NCBI RefSeq assembly: GCF_032341175.1
Contig: NZ_CP135435.1
Location: 2,294,001-2,358,000 of the forward strand
Length of the DNA stretch: 64,000 bases
Direction: 5' to 3'
Source of the DNA: Bacillus sp. DTU_2020_1000418_1_SI_GHA_SEK_038
Lineage (GTDB): Bacteria > Bacillota > Bacilli > Bacillales > Cytobacillaceae
Shown: in pieces, positions 1-9,857 of the stretch
Numbering within the stretch: position 1 is the first letter of the stretch
Layout: each line of letters opens with the position of its first letter
Made by a program: the position numbers and the translations under genes
Notes under the pieces: model-generated
The model's input: only the letters and a program-made list of their open reading frames with translations
Told to the model about the DNA's origin: nothing
Databases searched by the model: none

Positions 1-726
1 AGACCATTGGTGCATATTACATGCAGAGATCGCAATATCATTGGTCTGCAGTCCCATTTAATGGGACTGCATACACTCGGTTTACATGATGTATTAGCTG
101 TAACAGGAGATCCAGCAAGAGTTGGAGACTTTCCTGGTGCGTCCTCCGTTTATGATTTATCATCATTTGAATTAATCCAGATGATTAAGCAGTTGAATGA
201 AGGTCTTTCCATTTTAGGAAAAGATTTAGGTGAGAAAGCTGCCTTTTCAATTGGCGGAGCCTTTAACCCTAATGTCAGATCAGTCGATAAGGCGGTTCAG
301 CGGCTAGAGAAGAAAATTGAATATGGGGCAGATTATTTTATTAGCCAGCCCGTATTCTCTGAGGAAAAATTAATCGAGGTCCATCAAGCCGTTAAGCATT
401 TAAATAATCCGATTTATATTGGACTGATGCCATTAATCAGCTATAAAAATGCGGAATTCCTGCATAATGAAGTTCCAGGGATCAAAATATCCGACTCCAT
501 AAGGAAAATTATGGCTGACTGTAAGGATGATCCAGTCCATGCAGCACGAGAAGGCATTGCCATAACTAAGTCTCTAATTGATGCTGCCGCAGAATTATTT
601 AACGGTATCTATTTAATTACCCCGTTTATGCGCTATGAATTAACGGTTGAATTATCAGCATATGCCCAAAAAGCAAGTTCCAAAATTGCAAGGAGGAAAC
701 AACATGCAGAAGTCATTATTAATTGA
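1..726 (+). CDS. Methylenetetrahydrofolate reductase, C-terminal part (5' end outside window)
   Basis: The reading frame is open from base 1, so the gene starts before the window and about 241 C-terminal residues are visible. These match the methylenetetrahydrofolate reductase (MTHFR) barrel: HITCRDRN, the [16 protein letters not shown] flavin/folate loop and [10 protein letters not shown] are typical. MTHFR reduces methylene-THF to methyl-THF, the methyl donor for the MetH encoded next; the last 23 bases overlap the metH start, implying translational coupling. In Bacillus the homologue YitJ is a bifunctional protein with an N-terminal homocysteine methyltransferase domain; whether that domain is present cannot be seen here. 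A SAM riboswitch would be expected upstream but lies outside the window. Confidence 0.9.
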   Translation, partial: RPLVHITCRDRNIIGLQSHLMGLHTLGLHDVLAVTGDPARVGDFPGASSVYDLSSFELIQMIKQLNEGLSILGKDLGEKAAFSIGGAFNPNVRSVDKAVQRLEKKIEYGADYFISQPVFSEEKLIEVHQAVKHLNNPIYIGLMPLISYKNAEFLHNEVPGIKISDSIRKIMADCKDDPVHAAREGIAITKSLIDAAAELFNGIYLITPFMRYELTVELSAYAQKASSKIARRKQHAEVIIN

Positions 727-3700
727 ACAGCTTAAGAAAAAAATACTCATTATGGATGGCGCAATGGGAACGATGCTTCAAAACGCCAATTTAACTGCTG
801 AAGATTTCGGCGGTGAGGAATTTGATGGCTGTAATGAAAATTTAAATATTACCTCCCCTGCAGTGATTGAAAAAATCCATATTGAATATTTACAAGCAGG
901 AGCAGATATAATTGAAACGAACACGTTCGGTGCAACAAGTATTGTACTTGATGAATATGATATAGGTCATAAAGCCTATGAGATTAATAAAAAAGCCGCA
1001 CTCATTGCCCGAAAAGCAGCCGATGAGCTTTCAACCTCTGAATGGCCGCGCTTTGTTGCAGGTGCTATGGGCCCTACAACAAAGACACTAAGTGTCACTG
1101 GCGGAACAACCTTTGAAGCACTGAAGCAATCGTATGAAGAACAAGCAATTGGGTTAATTGACGGGCAAGTGGACCTTCTCCTCCTTGAAACAAGTCAGGA
1201 TATGCTGAATGTAAAAGCGGGTTTTATTGGAATTCAGCATGCATTCGAAAAAACAGGCAAGAAGTTGCCCCTTATTGTTTCAGGAACGATTGAACCAATG
1301 GGGACTACACTAGCAGGTCAGTCGATTGAAGCTTTTTATATTTCTTTGGAACATATGAAGCCATTGGCTGTTGGACTTAACTGTGCAACCGGCCCAGAGT
1401 TCATGCAGGATCATATCCGTTCCCTTTCAGGTCTCGCCTCATCCGCTGTAAGCTGTTACCCAAATGCCGGGCTGCCTGATGAAGAAGGACAATACCATGA
1501 AACACCAGAATCACTTGCCCTTAAATTAGGCGGGTTCGCATCACAAGGCTGGCTGAATATTGTGGGGGGCTGCTGCGGAACAACCCCTCCTCATATTAAA
1601 GCGATTGCAGAGGAAATGGCGAAATATCAGCCTCGAAGCTATGAAAAAAGCACAACCCATAAAGTATCCGGAATCGAACCTTTTATCTATGATGATCCTA
1701 CCCTCCGCCCTATCATGGTTGGAGAAAGAACAAATGTCATTGGATCACGAAAGTTTAAGAGATTAATTAAGGAAGGAAAATTTGAAGAGGCTTCTGAAGT
1801 TGCGAGGGCACAAATTAAAGGCGGAGCCCATGTTATTGACGTTTGTCTTGCAGACCCAGACCGAGAAGAAATTGAAGATATGGAAAACTTCATGAAGGAG
1901 CTTGTGAAGAAAGTTAAAGCCCCTCTCGTTATTGATTCAACAGATGACTTGGTCATTGAAAAGGCACTGACTTATTCACAAGGGAAAGCGATTATTAATT
2001 CCATCAACCTTGAGGATGGCGAAGAAAGATTTGCCGCTATATCTCCTCTCATTCATAAATATGGGTCAGCCGTTGTCGTTGGGACGATAGATGAAAAAGG
2101 AATGGGCGTTACAGCTGAGAAAAAGCTCGAAATTGCCAAGCGATCCTATGATTTGCTCGTAGGCAAATATGGAATTCAGCCAGAGGATATTATTTTTGAC
2201 CCGCTTGTTTTCCCTGTTGGTACCGGGGATGAACAATACATTGGAAGTGCGAAAGCAACAGTCGAGGGAATCCGCTTAATTAAAAAAGCAATGCCTGAAG
2301 TCCAAACAATTCTAGGAATTAGTAACGTTTCTTTCGGCCTCCCTCCTGTCGGCAGAGAAATATTGAACTCTGTATTTCTTTATCATTGCACACAGGCTGG
2401 ACTCGACTATGCAATCGTGAATACAGAAAAGCTTGAGAGATTTGCTTCCATCCCTAAAGAAGAAGTGCAGTTAGCAGAAAAATTATTATTCGAAACAACG
2501 GATGAAACCCTTGCCGCCTTTACGGAGTTCTACCGCGATAAGAAAAAAGAACAAAAAAGCATCTTGCCGGATATGACTCTAGAAGAACGTCTCGCCTATT
2601 ATATCGTAGAGGGCACGAAAGAAGGCCTTATTCCTGATCTGGAAGAAGCTCTTCGTAATTACCCTGCCCCATTGGATATTATTAATGGCCCATTAATGGA
2701 TGGGATGAAAGAAGTTGGCCGGCTATTTAATGATAATCAGCTAATTGTTGCTGAAGTACTTCAAAGTGCGGAAGTCATGAAGGCATCGGTATCTTTCCTA
2801 GAGCCTTATATGGAAAAAGACGATACTAGTGCGAATAAAGGAAAAATTGTTTTAGCAACGGTCAAGGGAGATGTCCATGATATCGGAAAGAATTTAGTGG
2901 AGATCATCTTAAGTAATAATGGATTTGAAGTTGTGGATCTTGGGATAAAGGTCCCTCCTTCTGAGCTTGTTGAAACAATCAAGAAAGAGAAACCTGATAT
3001 GGTTGGTTTATCAGGTTTGCTAGTGAAATCTGCACAGCAGATGGTCCTCACTGCTCATGATTTAAAGCAGGCTGGCATTGATATTCCGATTCTTGTTGGC
3101 GGGGCAGCCCTTTCCCGTAAGTTTACAGATACAAAAATCGCCAAGGAGTATGATGGCCTTGTTTTATATGCGAAGGATGCGATGAATGGCCTCTCTATCG
3201 CCAATCAGCTGCAAGATCCAGCTGAATTTGAAAAATTAAAAACCGAACAAATTGAAAAGCAGGAAGCTGCTCAAAATGCTGTTCCGTTTGATAGAAGTTC
3301 AATTGCTGTCGCTACTGCTGTCAAAGTAAGACCAGCATTGAATACCAATGTACCAGTTTTTACACCAAAGGATTTAAAAAGAAAAATATTAAATTCCATT
3401 ACCCTATCACATATCGAGCCTTATATTAATAAGCAAATGCTTATCGGGCATCACCTTGGTTTAAAAGGAAAGCTTGAAAAGCTTCTAGCTGAAGGCGATG
3501 AAAAGGCTGTTAAAATAAATGAAATGGTGAACGGGCTGATTGAGGATTCGAAGGCAAATGGCTGGATAACCCCTGCTGCTGTTTATCAATTCTTCCATGC
3601 ACAATCAGACGGAGATAAGGTTCTCATTTACAATGAGGAGCAAACTGAAATTATTGAAACCTTTCAATTTCCAAGACAAGAGGTTGAACCTTATTTATGC

Positions 3701-4156
3701 TTGGCCGACTTTTTAAAACCAAAAGAGAGCGGCCAGATGGACTATGTTGCCTTCTTTACGGTTACTGCGGGCAGAGGAATCAGACAAATGGCCGATCAAT
3801 TAAAGGAGCAAGGCCGATTCCTTGAATGTCACGCCCTGCAATCACTTGCTTTGGAATCAGCTGAAGGGTTTGCAGAATTTGTTCATAGACAAATACGAGA
3901 TCGCTGGGGCTTCCCTGACCCGGTTGATATGTCAATGAAGGATCGCTTTGCTGCTAAATACCAAGGGCAAAGATTCTCATTTGGATACCCTGCTTGTCCG
4001 AACTTAGAGGATCAGCAAAAGCTGTTTAAGCTAATTAGTCCAGAGGACATTGGCGTGAATCTGACTGAAGGCTGTATGATGGAGCCTGAAGCATCTGTTT
4101 CAGCCATTGTTTTTGCTCATCCTGAGGCTAGATACTTTAATGTATCAAAGGCATAA
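704..4156 (+). CDS. metH: Cobalamin-dependent methionine synthase MetH
   Basis: Transfers the methyl group of methyl-THF through cobalamin to homocysteine to make methionine. The ATG at 704 follows AGGAGG and gives 1,150 residues, normal for a full-length enzyme. Domains in order: homocysteine methyltransferase (about 1-320, zinc ligands C227 and the GGCCGT pair C290/C291), pterin-binding domain (about 330-610), B12 cap and B12-binding domain (about 620-870, with GDVHDIGKN giving the cobalt-ligand His725), and the SAM-binding reactivation domain (about 900-1145). All modules look intact. It overlaps the upstream MTHFR gene by 23 bases, so the two form one operon that makes and uses methyl-THF. 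No cobalamin riboswitch is possible between them. Confidence 0.97.
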   Translation: MQKSLLIEQLKKKILIMDGAMGTMLQNANLTAEDFGGEEFDGCNENLNITSPAVIEKIHIEYLQAGADIIETNTFGATSIVLDEYDIGHKAYEINKKAALIARKAADELSTSEWPRFVAGAMGPTTKTLSVTGGTTFEALKQSYEEQAIGLIDGQVDLLLLETSQDMLNVKAGFIGIQHAFEKTGKKLPLIVSGTIEPMGTTLAGQSIEAFYISLEHMKPLAVGLNCATGPEFMQDHIRSLSGLASSAVSCYPNAGLPDEEGQYHETPESLALKLGGFASQGWLNIVGGCCGTTPPHIKAIAEEMAKYQPRSYEKSTTHKVSGIEPFIYDDPTLRPIMVGERTNVIGSRKFKRLIKEGKFEEASEVARAQIKGGAHVIDVCLADPDREEIEDMENFMKELVKKVKAPLVIDSTDDLVIEKALTYSQGKAIINSINLEDGEERFAAISPLIHKYGSAVVVGTIDEKGMGVTAEKKLEIAKRSYDLLVGKYGIQPEDIIFDPLVFPVGTGDEQYIGSAKATVEGIRLIKKAMPEVQTILGISNVSFGLPPVGREILNSVFLYHCTQAGLDYAIVNTEKLERFASIPKEEVQLAEKLLFETTDETLAAFTEFYRDKKKEQKSILPDMTLEERLAYYIVEGTKEGLIPDLEEALRNYPAPLDIINGPLMDGMKEVGRLFNDNQLIVAEVLQSAEVMKASVSFLEPYMEKDDTSANKGKIVLATVKGDVHDIGKNLVEIILSNNGFEVVDLGIKVPPSELVETIKKEKPDMVGLSGLLVKSAQQMVLTAHDLKQAGIDIPILVGGAALSRKFTDTKIAKEYDGLVLYAKDAMNGLSIANQLQDPAEFEKLKTEQIEKQEAAQNAVPFDRSSIAVATAVKVRPALNTNVPVFTPKDLKRKILNSITLSHIEPYINKQMLIGHHLGLKGKLEKLLAEGDEKAVKINEMVNGLIEDSKANGWITPAAVYQFFHAQSDGDKVLIYNEEQTEIIETFQFPRQEVEPYLCLADFLKPKESGQMDYVAFFTVTAGRGIRQMADQLKEQGRFLECHALQSLALESAEGFAEFVHRQIRDRWGFPDPVDMSMKDRFAAKYQGQRFSFGYPACPNLEDQQKLFKLISPEDIGVNLTEGCMMEPEASVSAIVFAHPEARYFNVSKA

Positions 4157-4174
4157 CCTATTTTCGTTTACAGA

Positions 4175-4219
4175 AAAAAAGCCAAAAACGTTGATACTTT
4201 TAACGTTTTTGGCTTTTTT
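4175..4219. terminator. Bidirectional terminator between metH and the DUF3889 gene
   Basis: An 18-bp near-perfect stem (AAAAAAGCCAAAAACGTT and its complement) with a 9-base loop. It has T-runs on both strands, so it can end both metH and the convergent minus-strand gene. Confidence 0.9.
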
Positions 4220-4234
4220 GTTACCTACTCTCTT

Positions 4235-4558
4235 TTATGTTGCTGATTTCTTAACATTAATTTGAATAACCTTTTCGCTTTTTGGATCAAATTCAATATT
4301 AATAAACAAACCGAATTCTTTTCCGTCTTCGCGCAGCCAAAGCTTGAATTTTTCAATGGAAGAATGATCCTTATCCTCCCTGCCGATATGTAAATAATCG
4401 ACAATGTCTGCTTTTGGATGTTTTTCCTTTGCCGTTTTTACGGCTAATTGTCCCCACTTTGCATACGATGGGGCATCTGGCCGGGCATAGGTAATGTGGC
4501 TAGAAAATAGAAAAAGAATCGTAACTATGGCAAAGATCCTACTCAAATATATATTCAT
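4235..4558 (-). CDS. Secreted DUF3889 family protein (YqzG-like)
   Basis: A 107-residue protein with an N-terminal signal sequence (hydrophobic residues about 7-22, cleavage likely after ITYA). The mature part, PSYAKWGQLAVKTAKEKHPKADIVDYLHIGRE followed by strands ending in IQINVKK, has the pattern of the DUF3889 family of small exported Bacillus proteins of unknown function. Its ATG overlaps the stop of the upstream 48-residue gene by ATGA, so the two are probably translated together. I recognise the family with moderate confidence; no enzymatic motif is visible. Confidence 0.75.
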   Translation of the reverse strand: MNIYLSRIFAIVTILFLFSSHITYARPDAPSYAKWGQLAVKTAKEKHPKADIVDYLHIGREDKDHSSIEKFKLWLREDGKEFGLFINIEFDPKSEKVIQINVKKSAT

Positions 4559-4701
4559 ATAAATTCTTTTCCTTTACGTTCAATTTCCTCTCGTAGCCGT
4601 TCTTCCTCCTCTTGAACGGAAATATAGGCACTTTGCACTGCGAAATAGTGATGCAATAGATCTTTTTCATCCTTGCATTCCATACGTTCATCGTTTTTCA
4701 T
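4555..4701 (-). CDS. Small hypothetical protein, 48 residues, coupled to the DUF3889 gene
   Basis: A short frame beginning MKNDERMECKDEKD and ending ERKGKEFI. A strong ribosome site (GAGGAGGGAAG) lies 5 bases before the ATG, and the stop overlaps the ATG of the DUF3889 gene (ATGA). The product is soluble, very charged and probably helical (VQEEEERLREEIERKGKEF). I do not recognise the family. The ribosome site and the coupled overlap are the reasons for calling it real. Confidence 0.6.
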   Translation of the reverse strand: MKNDERMECKDEKDLLHHYFAVQSAYISVQEEEERLREEIERKGKEFI

Positions 4702-4836
4702 TTTGCTTCCCTCCTCTTTCTAAAGCTTTTCTATAGAGTTTGACAATTGGTGGCTGCTTATTCAAGTCACATATAAACAAGAAATAATTGCATATTTTTT
4801 TCTTTAAATTGCATGCTAATTTTAGGAGGTGCAGAG

Positions 4837-5004
4837 ATGGAACAAGAAAATAGGGTCCCAGATTTTTCGCAAATGGACCACACGGTGAATAGTGCATATA
4901 CGACTGAATCTATTGTTACAAATTCAAATCTAGATTTAAATATTTCAACTGAAGAACAAAATACGGTTGAAATTAAAAACACAAAAAACTTTTTCGCTGA
5001 TTAA
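4837..5004 (+). CDS. Small hypothetical protein, 55 residues
   Basis: The ATG at 4837 follows TTAGGAGGTGCAGAG, a strong ribosome site; an earlier in-frame start at 4813 lies before that site and is rejected. The product (MEQENRVPDFSQMDHTVNSA to NTKNFFAD) is polar, acidic and rich in Asn, Thr and Ser, with no membrane segment. A strong terminator follows the stop within two bases. The family is not recognised; small polar proteins of this kind in Bacilli are often sporulation-related, but nothing here proves that. Confidence 0.6.
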   Translation: MEQENRVPDFSQMDHTVNSAYTTESIVTNSNLDLNISTEEQNTVEIKNTKNFFAD

Positions 5005-5005
5005 G

Positions 5006-5036
5006 AAAGCATTGCCGTTATCTGGCAATGCTTTTG
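5006..5036 (+). terminator. Terminator of the 55-residue gene
   Basis: AAGCATTGCC and GGCAATGCTT form a 10-bp stem with a 7-base loop followed by TTTT. Confidence 0.85.
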
Positions 5037-5104
5037 CGTTGTACCGATCAAATCTATTAATGGTTTTTGTTTATTAATTAATAGGATTTAATATAACGAA
5101 GTTT

Positions 5105-5147
5105 CGTGATTTAAATCACGATTCACTTTTTGTTTTATGTTTATAAT
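5105..5147 (+). promoter_or_regulatory. Fnr-type operator and promoter of the truncated haemoglobin gene
   Basis: The dyad CGTGA-TTTAAA-TCACG at 5105-5120 matches the Bacillus Fnr consensus TGTGA-N6-TCACA at 8 of 10 positions and is a perfect palindrome. A TATAAT -10 box lies at 5142-5147, predicting a start at A5154. The dyad centre (5112.5) is then 41.5 bases upstream, the standard position for Fnr/CRP class II activation. There is no good -35 box, as expected for an activator-dependent promoter. Confidence 0.75.
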
Positions 5148-5184
5148 TTACATAATAAAGGAATAATTGAAAAAGGTGATAAAT

Positions 5185-5577
5185 ATGGATTACAAATTTA
5201 AAACCCTATTTACTGAAATTGGCGGAGAAGAAACAATTGATAGACTCGTACAAGCTTTTTATCCACGTGTATATGCAGACCCGGATTTAAGACCTTTATT
5301 TGAAGGGGACATGGAGGAGATTATGAGAAAGCAGCGAATGTTTCTTTCTCAATTTACCGGAGGACCAGCCCTTTATAGTCAAGAGTTTGGACCGCCTGCC
5401 ATGCAGCAGCGCCACCTGCCTTTCGAAATCACACCATTGCGTGCTAAATGCTGGCTCCGTTGCATGAAGGAAGCGTTTCATGAAATTGGACTGGATGAAA
5501 GTCCTGCAGGAGCGGCTTTTTACGATCGATTAACACAGGTAGCAGGAATTATGGTTAACACTACAGATTATGAGTAA
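5185..5577 (+). CDS. Group II truncated haemoglobin (YjbI-like)
   Basis: A 130-residue globin: the ATG at 5185 has AAAAGGTGAT at good distance, so the earlier TTG at 5167 is not used. The sequence has the 2-over-2 globin pattern (LFTEIGGEETIDRLVQAFYPRVYADPDLRPLF, then the proximal-helix His in QQRHLPFEITPLRAKCWL, which is typical of group II). Such proteins bind O2 and NO and can act in NO detoxification or redox protection. In B. subtilis the homologue yjbI lies beside yjbH; here the gene stands alone behind its own Fnr-type promoter, which suggests induction at low oxygen together with the nitrate and nitrite reductases. It ends one base before the convergent plsY-like gene. Confidence 0.9.
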   Translation: MDYKFKTLFTEIGGEETIDRLVQAFYPRVYADPDLRPLFEGDMEEIMRKQRMFLSQFTGGPALYSQEFGPPAMQQRHLPFEITPLRAKCWLRCMKEAFHEIGLDESPAGAAFYDRLTQVAGIMVNTTDYE

Positions 5578-5578
5578 T

Positions 5579-6145
5579 TTATGTTTGCTTAAATTTTCTT
5601 AATAAATTTTCCGAATGCGCTAGAATAAGAATGACAATGATTACAGCTAGTATCCATATAAGCTCGATAGACTGGTAAAAATATGAAACAGAAAATGGAA
5701 TTAGACAGATGGCGGCAAGTCCTGCAATTGTAAAGCTTTTCGTAAAAGGATAAAATAGTAAAAAGCCAATGATAATGACGAGTGCCAGCAATGGCTCGAA
5801 TGTAATAATCCCCCCGATAAAGGTTGAAATGCCTTTACCGCCTTTGAATTGAAATAGGATCGGCTTAATATGTCCAATAACAGCGAGCGTAAGACCAACA
5901 AGTGTCTCAATTTCTGTAATCTGGAGATATTTTCCAACAACGATAACAAGACTCCCTTTAAGCGCATCACCGAGAAAGGTAATGATAAATGCCTTTTTTC
6001 CATATAATCGTCCAATATTTCTAGCACCAGGGTTCCCTGAACCTTGGTTATGGACATTGCCTTTTCCGAGAAGCTTTAAATAAATATTAGCAGTGAGGAT
6101 ATTACCAATTAGATAAGAGCCAATAAAATATAGTATTTGATTCAT
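5579..6145 (-). CDS. plsY: PlsY-family acyl-phosphate:glycerol-3-phosphate acyltransferase (paralogue)
   Basis: A 188-residue integral membrane protein with about five membrane segments. PlsY makes lysophosphatidic acid from acyl-phosphate and glycerol-3-phosphate. The three PlsY motifs are present: GSGNPGARNIGR (usually GSGNxGATNxxR), FKGGKGIST, and HSENLLR near the end (usually HRxNIxRL). The Thr-to-Arg change in motif 1 and the Ser in motif 3 suggest a divergent paralogue rather than the main housekeeping enzyme; activity is therefore less certain than family membership. It converges on the haemoglobin gene with no terminator visible between them. Confidence 0.85.
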   Translation of the reverse strand: MNQILYFIGSYLIGNILTANIYLKLLGKGNVHNQGSGNPGARNIGRLYGKKAFIITFLGDALKGSLVIVVGKYLQITEIETLVGLTLAVIGHIKPILFQFKGGKGISTFIGGIITFEPLLALVIIIGFLLFYPFTKSFTIAGLAAICLIPFSVSYFYQSIELIWILAVIIVILILAHSENLLRKFKQT

Positions 6146-6246
6146 ATCGTTCTCCAGCTTTTTTGATAGTTGAAACTAGGAAACTAGGTATCTAATTCTA
6201 TAATGAGATATATTCTATATTATGGACAAGTTTTATTAATTATTCA

Positions 6247-6284
6247 ATAAAATAACACCCAATAAATGGGTGTTATTTTATTTT
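6247..6284. terminator. Terminator of the beta-propeller gene
   Basis: AAAATAACACCCA and its complement form a 13-bp stem with a 5-base loop, flanked by A/T runs that work on both strands. Confidence 0.85.
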
Positions 6285-6290
6285 GCTGTT

Positions 6291-8462
6291 TTATTTTTTC
6301 AAACTTAATTCCCCCTGCTGTTTATACGAATTCAAGTCATATGATGATATTTTCGTTGAGGATAAGGCATATAGGGAATTTCCTATATAAATAATCCGAT
6401 TAATTTGATTCTCCCATTCCTCATATGGAGCTTGTGGGTCCTGATGAGTTAATTTTGTTTGTAAATGAAAACCCGTTTTTAAATCAATGTTATAAACGAA
6501 TGCCCCTTGGAACTCAAATGTGGATTCATATGCACTATTTTGCTTGTTTTGATAAACGGTAATAGGGAAAGCAAAGATGTTTTTCTTTTTATGAAATAAC
6601 AATGCTTTATGATCATGATTTAAAGGTGAATAGGTTCCTCTTCCTCCAATAATCTCGGTAAATTTCACTTTCGGATTTGACATATCACTCACGTCAAATA
6701 ATGAAATTTTCACTCCATCTGTTAAAATAATTGGCTGATTTCCGGAGCCTTTCCCACTTTGAACTTTTGTATCATAACCAAATCCAATAAGATGATTTTC
6801 ATCAAATGGGTGCAAATAGTTACTAAAACCAGGGATTTTTAATTCCCCCAATACCTTTGGATTATTCGGGTCCTTGCCATCGATGACAAATAATGGATCA
6901 GTCTCTCTAAAAGTCACGATGTAAATGCGGTCATTCATAAAGCGTGCCGAATAAATTCGTTCTCCCCTTGCCAGATCCTCTAGCTCACCCACCTGTTTCA
7001 AATTTTCATCGAGAATATATAAGTTGTTTGAGGAAGGGCGATTATTATCCCAAGCCTGCCCTATTGTCGTGGCAATGCGAAAATAGCCTTTGTATTCGTC
7101 CATGGAAAACTGGTTTAAAACCGTACCAGGAACTTCACTTGAGCTATGAAACTCTACTTTCATGTCTTCGATAGAAAATTTATATACAGTTGTATCAGGC
7201 TGTTGAGATTTATCGGCATTCATAGGAAACCAATAATAGTTGCTGACGGCTAAATAGAGATTATTTTTTGACATATAAAGATTATTGCCGCTGCCTAAAT
7301 AGGTGGAGACGGATATTTTTTCAGATGGTTTGTCAAGATCGATTACAGCAATATTTGTAAAATTTGATTCATTTGAATCAGGAAAATACTGAATATGGTC
7401 GTAATCAACTGGCTTCATGCCTGATTTCTCTAATGAGTCGGAATATTTAGGGCGAATATCAATTTCCGGATTGTCTTTCAAAATCCAAAGCTGTGGATAT
7501 TTATTGGCAACGAGATAGACTTTTCCATTCATAAGCCTTGATGAAAGCATCGAGCCTTCCATTTCAAATTCTCTAATTTTTTTTGGTGTCTGTTTATTAT
7601 TGATATTGTATATTATTGCTTTTGTTGTTTCATGTATCGGTGCAATTCCAATTTCGGTCATTTCCTTTTGACTCGGCTGCGCCATTTTTCCATAGCTATG
7701 CCCTATAATAATTAACTGATCCTTGTAAATAAAAACCTGATAGGGAGAAAAGCTATGATCAAAAGTTATTACAGACTCCAAAGACATCGTATTAGCTGGA
7801 GCAGCTTTGATGATTTGGACCTTTCCGTCTACAACCTGATAAATATGCGAACCATCTGTTTTCACCATATCTGCTTCATCAATACCTTGAACCTGAACAT
7901 TCGTTTCAGAATAATTTGATCCGCTCGTATCAGCTGCGGCACTCTCTTGTGAAGCTTCCTTTGTACTAAAAGAAATACCTGTTTTATGTTGCTTCTCTTC
8001 TTCTTTTAAACGTTTTAATAATAATTCATTTAAGGCGGATTTCGAATTAACTGTAGGAAGTGTGGCTTTTACCTCAAAGGTCTGATTTTTTCCGGATAGC
8101 AATTTCCTTCCGAACGAAGATTTAATAGCTGAATTAACATGTAAAGTATAATATTTCGCATCTAAAGAATATCCCCCAGCAGGAGGATCTACAATAATTG
8201 CATTCCCCTCTTTACTTACATTCACAGTTACATTTTGCAGTTCACCCTTGTCATCTGTCACATAAACTGATTTTTCATTAACACTTTTTGAATCCAATTT
8301 TTCGGAAAAATTGATTTTCCAAATCTTATTCTGCAAGACAATGGTCTTATCATTTCTAGTGTCCATTCCACTTACAACCTTTAATTGAGTTATGAGGAAA
8401 AATGAAAGTATAACCGCCGTGACAGTAATGACTCCTCCAATTGCTAGCCATTTTTTCTTCAT
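6291..8462 (-). CDS. Membrane-anchored beta-propeller domain protein
   Basis: 723 residues from an ATG preceded by AAAGGGGGT; the upstream in-frame codons have no ribosome site. An N-terminal membrane segment (WLAIGGVITVTAVILSFFLI) anchors it outside the cell. An Ig-like segment follows (about 40-140), then a linker with a basic helix and a long C-terminal domain. The junction NYSETNVQVQGIDEADMVKTDG is the hallmark of the secreted beta-propeller family (PF09826). The substrate of this family is not known. The gene stands alone between terminators; nothing nearby indicates its role. Confidence 0.85.
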   Translation of the reverse strand: MKKKWLAIGGVITVTAVILSFFLITQLKVVSGMDTRNDKTIVLQNKIWKINFSEKLDSKSVNEKSVYVTDDKGELQNVTVNVSKEGNAIIVDPPAGGYSLDAKYYTLHVNSAIKSSFGRKLLSGKNQTFEVKATLPTVNSKSALNELLLKRLKEEEKQHKTGISFSTKEASQESAAADTSGSNYSETNVQVQGIDEADMVKTDGSHIYQVVDGKVQIIKAAPANTMSLESVITFDHSFSPYQVFIYKDQLIIIGHSYGKMAQPSQKEMTEIGIAPIHETTKAIIYNINNKQTPKKIREFEMEGSMLSSRLMNGKVYLVANKYPQLWILKDNPEIDIRPKYSDSLEKSGMKPVDYDHIQYFPDSNESNFTNIAVIDLDKPSEKISVSTYLGSGNNLYMSKNNLYLAVSNYYWFPMNADKSQQPDTTVYKFSIEDMKVEFHSSSEVPGTVLNQFSMDEYKGYFRIATTIGQAWDNNRPSSNNLYILDENLKQVGELEDLARGERIYSARFMNDRIYIVTFRETDPLFVIDGKDPNNPKVLGELKIPGFSNYLHPFDENHLIGFGYDTKVQSGKGSGNQPIILTDGVKISLFDVSDMSNPKVKFTEIIGGRGTYSPLNHDHKALLFHKKKNIFAFPITVYQNKQNSAYESTFEFQGAFVYNIDLKTGFHLQTKLTHQDPQAPYEEWENQINRIIYIGNSLYALSSTKISSYDLNSYKQQGELSLKK

Positions 8463-8614
8463 CGATAAACCCCCTTTATTGCTATTGACGGAATATGACT
8501 GCCTTTCGTTACAAACGCTTTCCATTACACCCATAGATTTACACACAAAATAATAATTTCCAATAATAAAAAATACCCACTCGATTAGAGCGGATATTTG
8601 ATGTTCATCATTAT

Positions 8615-8746
8615 TTACCAGTCTTGTGTTTTTTCAAGCAATTTATCAATTTCAACTCGTCTGATTATATATCGGAAATCATCTTCATCTGCCATTTCTT
8701 GGGTAGCATCTAACAGTTTATCAATATCGGCAATAGTTAAAGTCAT
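8615..8746 (-). CDS. Small hypothetical protein, 43 residues
   Basis: A short frame (MTLTIADIDKLLDATQEMAD to LLEKTQDW) with a textbook ribosome site TAGGAGGTCTGATT before the ATG. The product is acidic and helical and repeats a pattern: DIDKLLDATQ near the start and EIDKLLEKTQ near the end. The family is not recognised. The gene is called on the ribosome site and the protein-like composition only. Confidence 0.55.
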   Translation of the reverse strand: MTLTIADIDKLLDATQEMADEDDFRYIIRRVEIDKLLEKTQDW

Positions 8747-9021
8747 AATCAGACCTCCTATGATGATTATTTAATAGAAACAATGATGTTTATTTCTATA
8801 AGATCATTCGGGTCACATGAAGGATATTATGGGGGTCTAATAGAAAAAAGATTTAGTTTTTCTATATATTTACCCGAAAAAGAATTGGAATAAACCTATT
8901 TTTTCCTTATTTTATAAATATAGTCCTTATACAAGTAACAAATAAAAATAATAATGTATATACTGTAAAGTAAATTTACTGCTTAGTTTTTCATCAAATG
9001 ATTATTAGAAGGTGTTAACAT

Positions 9022-9162
9022 ATGAGACCGAAAGTAAATTCGTATGAGTTTGCAAAGGTTTTACAGTCCGCCCTAAAAAAAGGACAGAATGAAAATCAAT
9101 TAACCGTTCATGAATTACTAAGGGAAATCGCAAGCCAGCTAGAACCCCTTATAAAAAAATAA
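9022..9162 (+). CDS. Small hypothetical protein, 46 residues
   Basis: A short frame (MRPKVNSYEFAKVLQSALKK to EIASQLEPLIKK) with AGAAGGTG upstream of the ATG and a strong terminator downstream. The product looks helical and amphipathic (VHELLREIASQLEPLIKK). A 275-base gap before it has no other gene that I can support. The family is not recognised. Confidence 0.55.
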   Translation: MRPKVNSYEFAKVLQSALKKGQNENQLTVHELLREIASQLEPLIKK

Positions 9163-9186
9163 AAAGAAGGACCAAAAATATAAATA

Positions 9187-9231
9187 AAAGACAAAAGAAA
9201 TCGGGCTAAGTTTCCGATTTCTTTTGTCTTT
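9187..9231. terminator. Bidirectional terminator
   Basis: AAAGACAAAAGAAATCGG and its perfect complement form an 18-bp stem with a 9-base loop; T-rich ends on both strands serve the two converging genes. Confidence 0.9.
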
Positions 9232-9232
9232 A

Positions 9233-9676
9233 CTAGTTACCATTTTTCCGGGTTAAATAATATAAAAACCAGACGGCATGATTTTGTTCATCTGCGGCAG
9301 CTCGTTTGAATATATTTTTAATGTGAACATCTGAAACCTCGTCAGACACATCTAAATAGAAATCTACAGTTTCTTGTTCATCTAAGAAGGCAAACTCTAA
9401 CCCCTTCCTGTAGTTGTTCGGGCATGCTTCCTGAATTTGGGGCTGCGGCTGCCTGCCGGATAAATTGACATATATTTGTGTGAATTGCTGTAAATGTCTT
9501 ATTTCATCCGTTCTAATTTCTAATATTTGCTTCCTTTCTTTCTCGGACGGTGCCATGCCTGCTATTTTTTGATAACACTGGACTGCACTATATTCTCCAT
9601 TAATAGCTTTCATTAAATCGTTTAGTAACTTGTCTGTTTGCCTGTACATTTCTTTATATTCGTAATAAGGATACAA
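9233..9676 (-). CDS. Ferritin-like di-iron protein (YhjR-like)
   Basis: 147 residues with the four-helix ferritin-like pattern. Candidate iron ligands are in EYSAVQCY, the ExxH-type EIRTDEIRHL, DEQETVDFY and ADEQNHAVWF. There is no rubredoxin domain, so it is a short rubrerythrin-like protein rather than rubrerythrin proper. B. subtilis YhjR is similar in length and is linked to spores. Possible roles are iron handling or peroxide protection. The ATG is preceded by AGGAGGT. A lone TGTGATTAG half-site upstream is not a convincing Fnr operator. Confidence 0.75.
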   Translation of the reverse strand: MYPYYEYKEMYRQTDKLLNDLMKAINGEYSAVQCYQKIAGMAPSEKERKQILEIRTDEIRHLQQFTQIYVNLSGRQPQPQIQEACPNNYRKGLEFAFLDEQETVDFYLDVSDEVSDVHIKNIFKRAAADEQNHAVWFLYYLTRKNGN

Positions 9677-9857
9677 ATGAATACCTCCTATCTTTTTTCC
9701 CTATATCATACGGGAATCCCTATTGGATGTGATTAGAACTGAAACAGATGTCATATGAAGATGCTCATATTTCAAAATTTCTGGAAATAAAGTAAAATCA
9801 ATATAAATATGGTAAAATGTTTATTCGAATGATTGTATAATCGGAGGTAAATAAAAG

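Noticed and set aside
4688..4982. Two minus-strand frames of about 70 residues
   Set aside because: They are antisense to the 55-residue gene, which has a strong ribosome site and terminator; the minus frames have neither.
9730..9750. TGTGATTAG before the ferritin-like gene as an Fnr site
   Set aside because: Only one half-site is present; the second half does not match TCACA.
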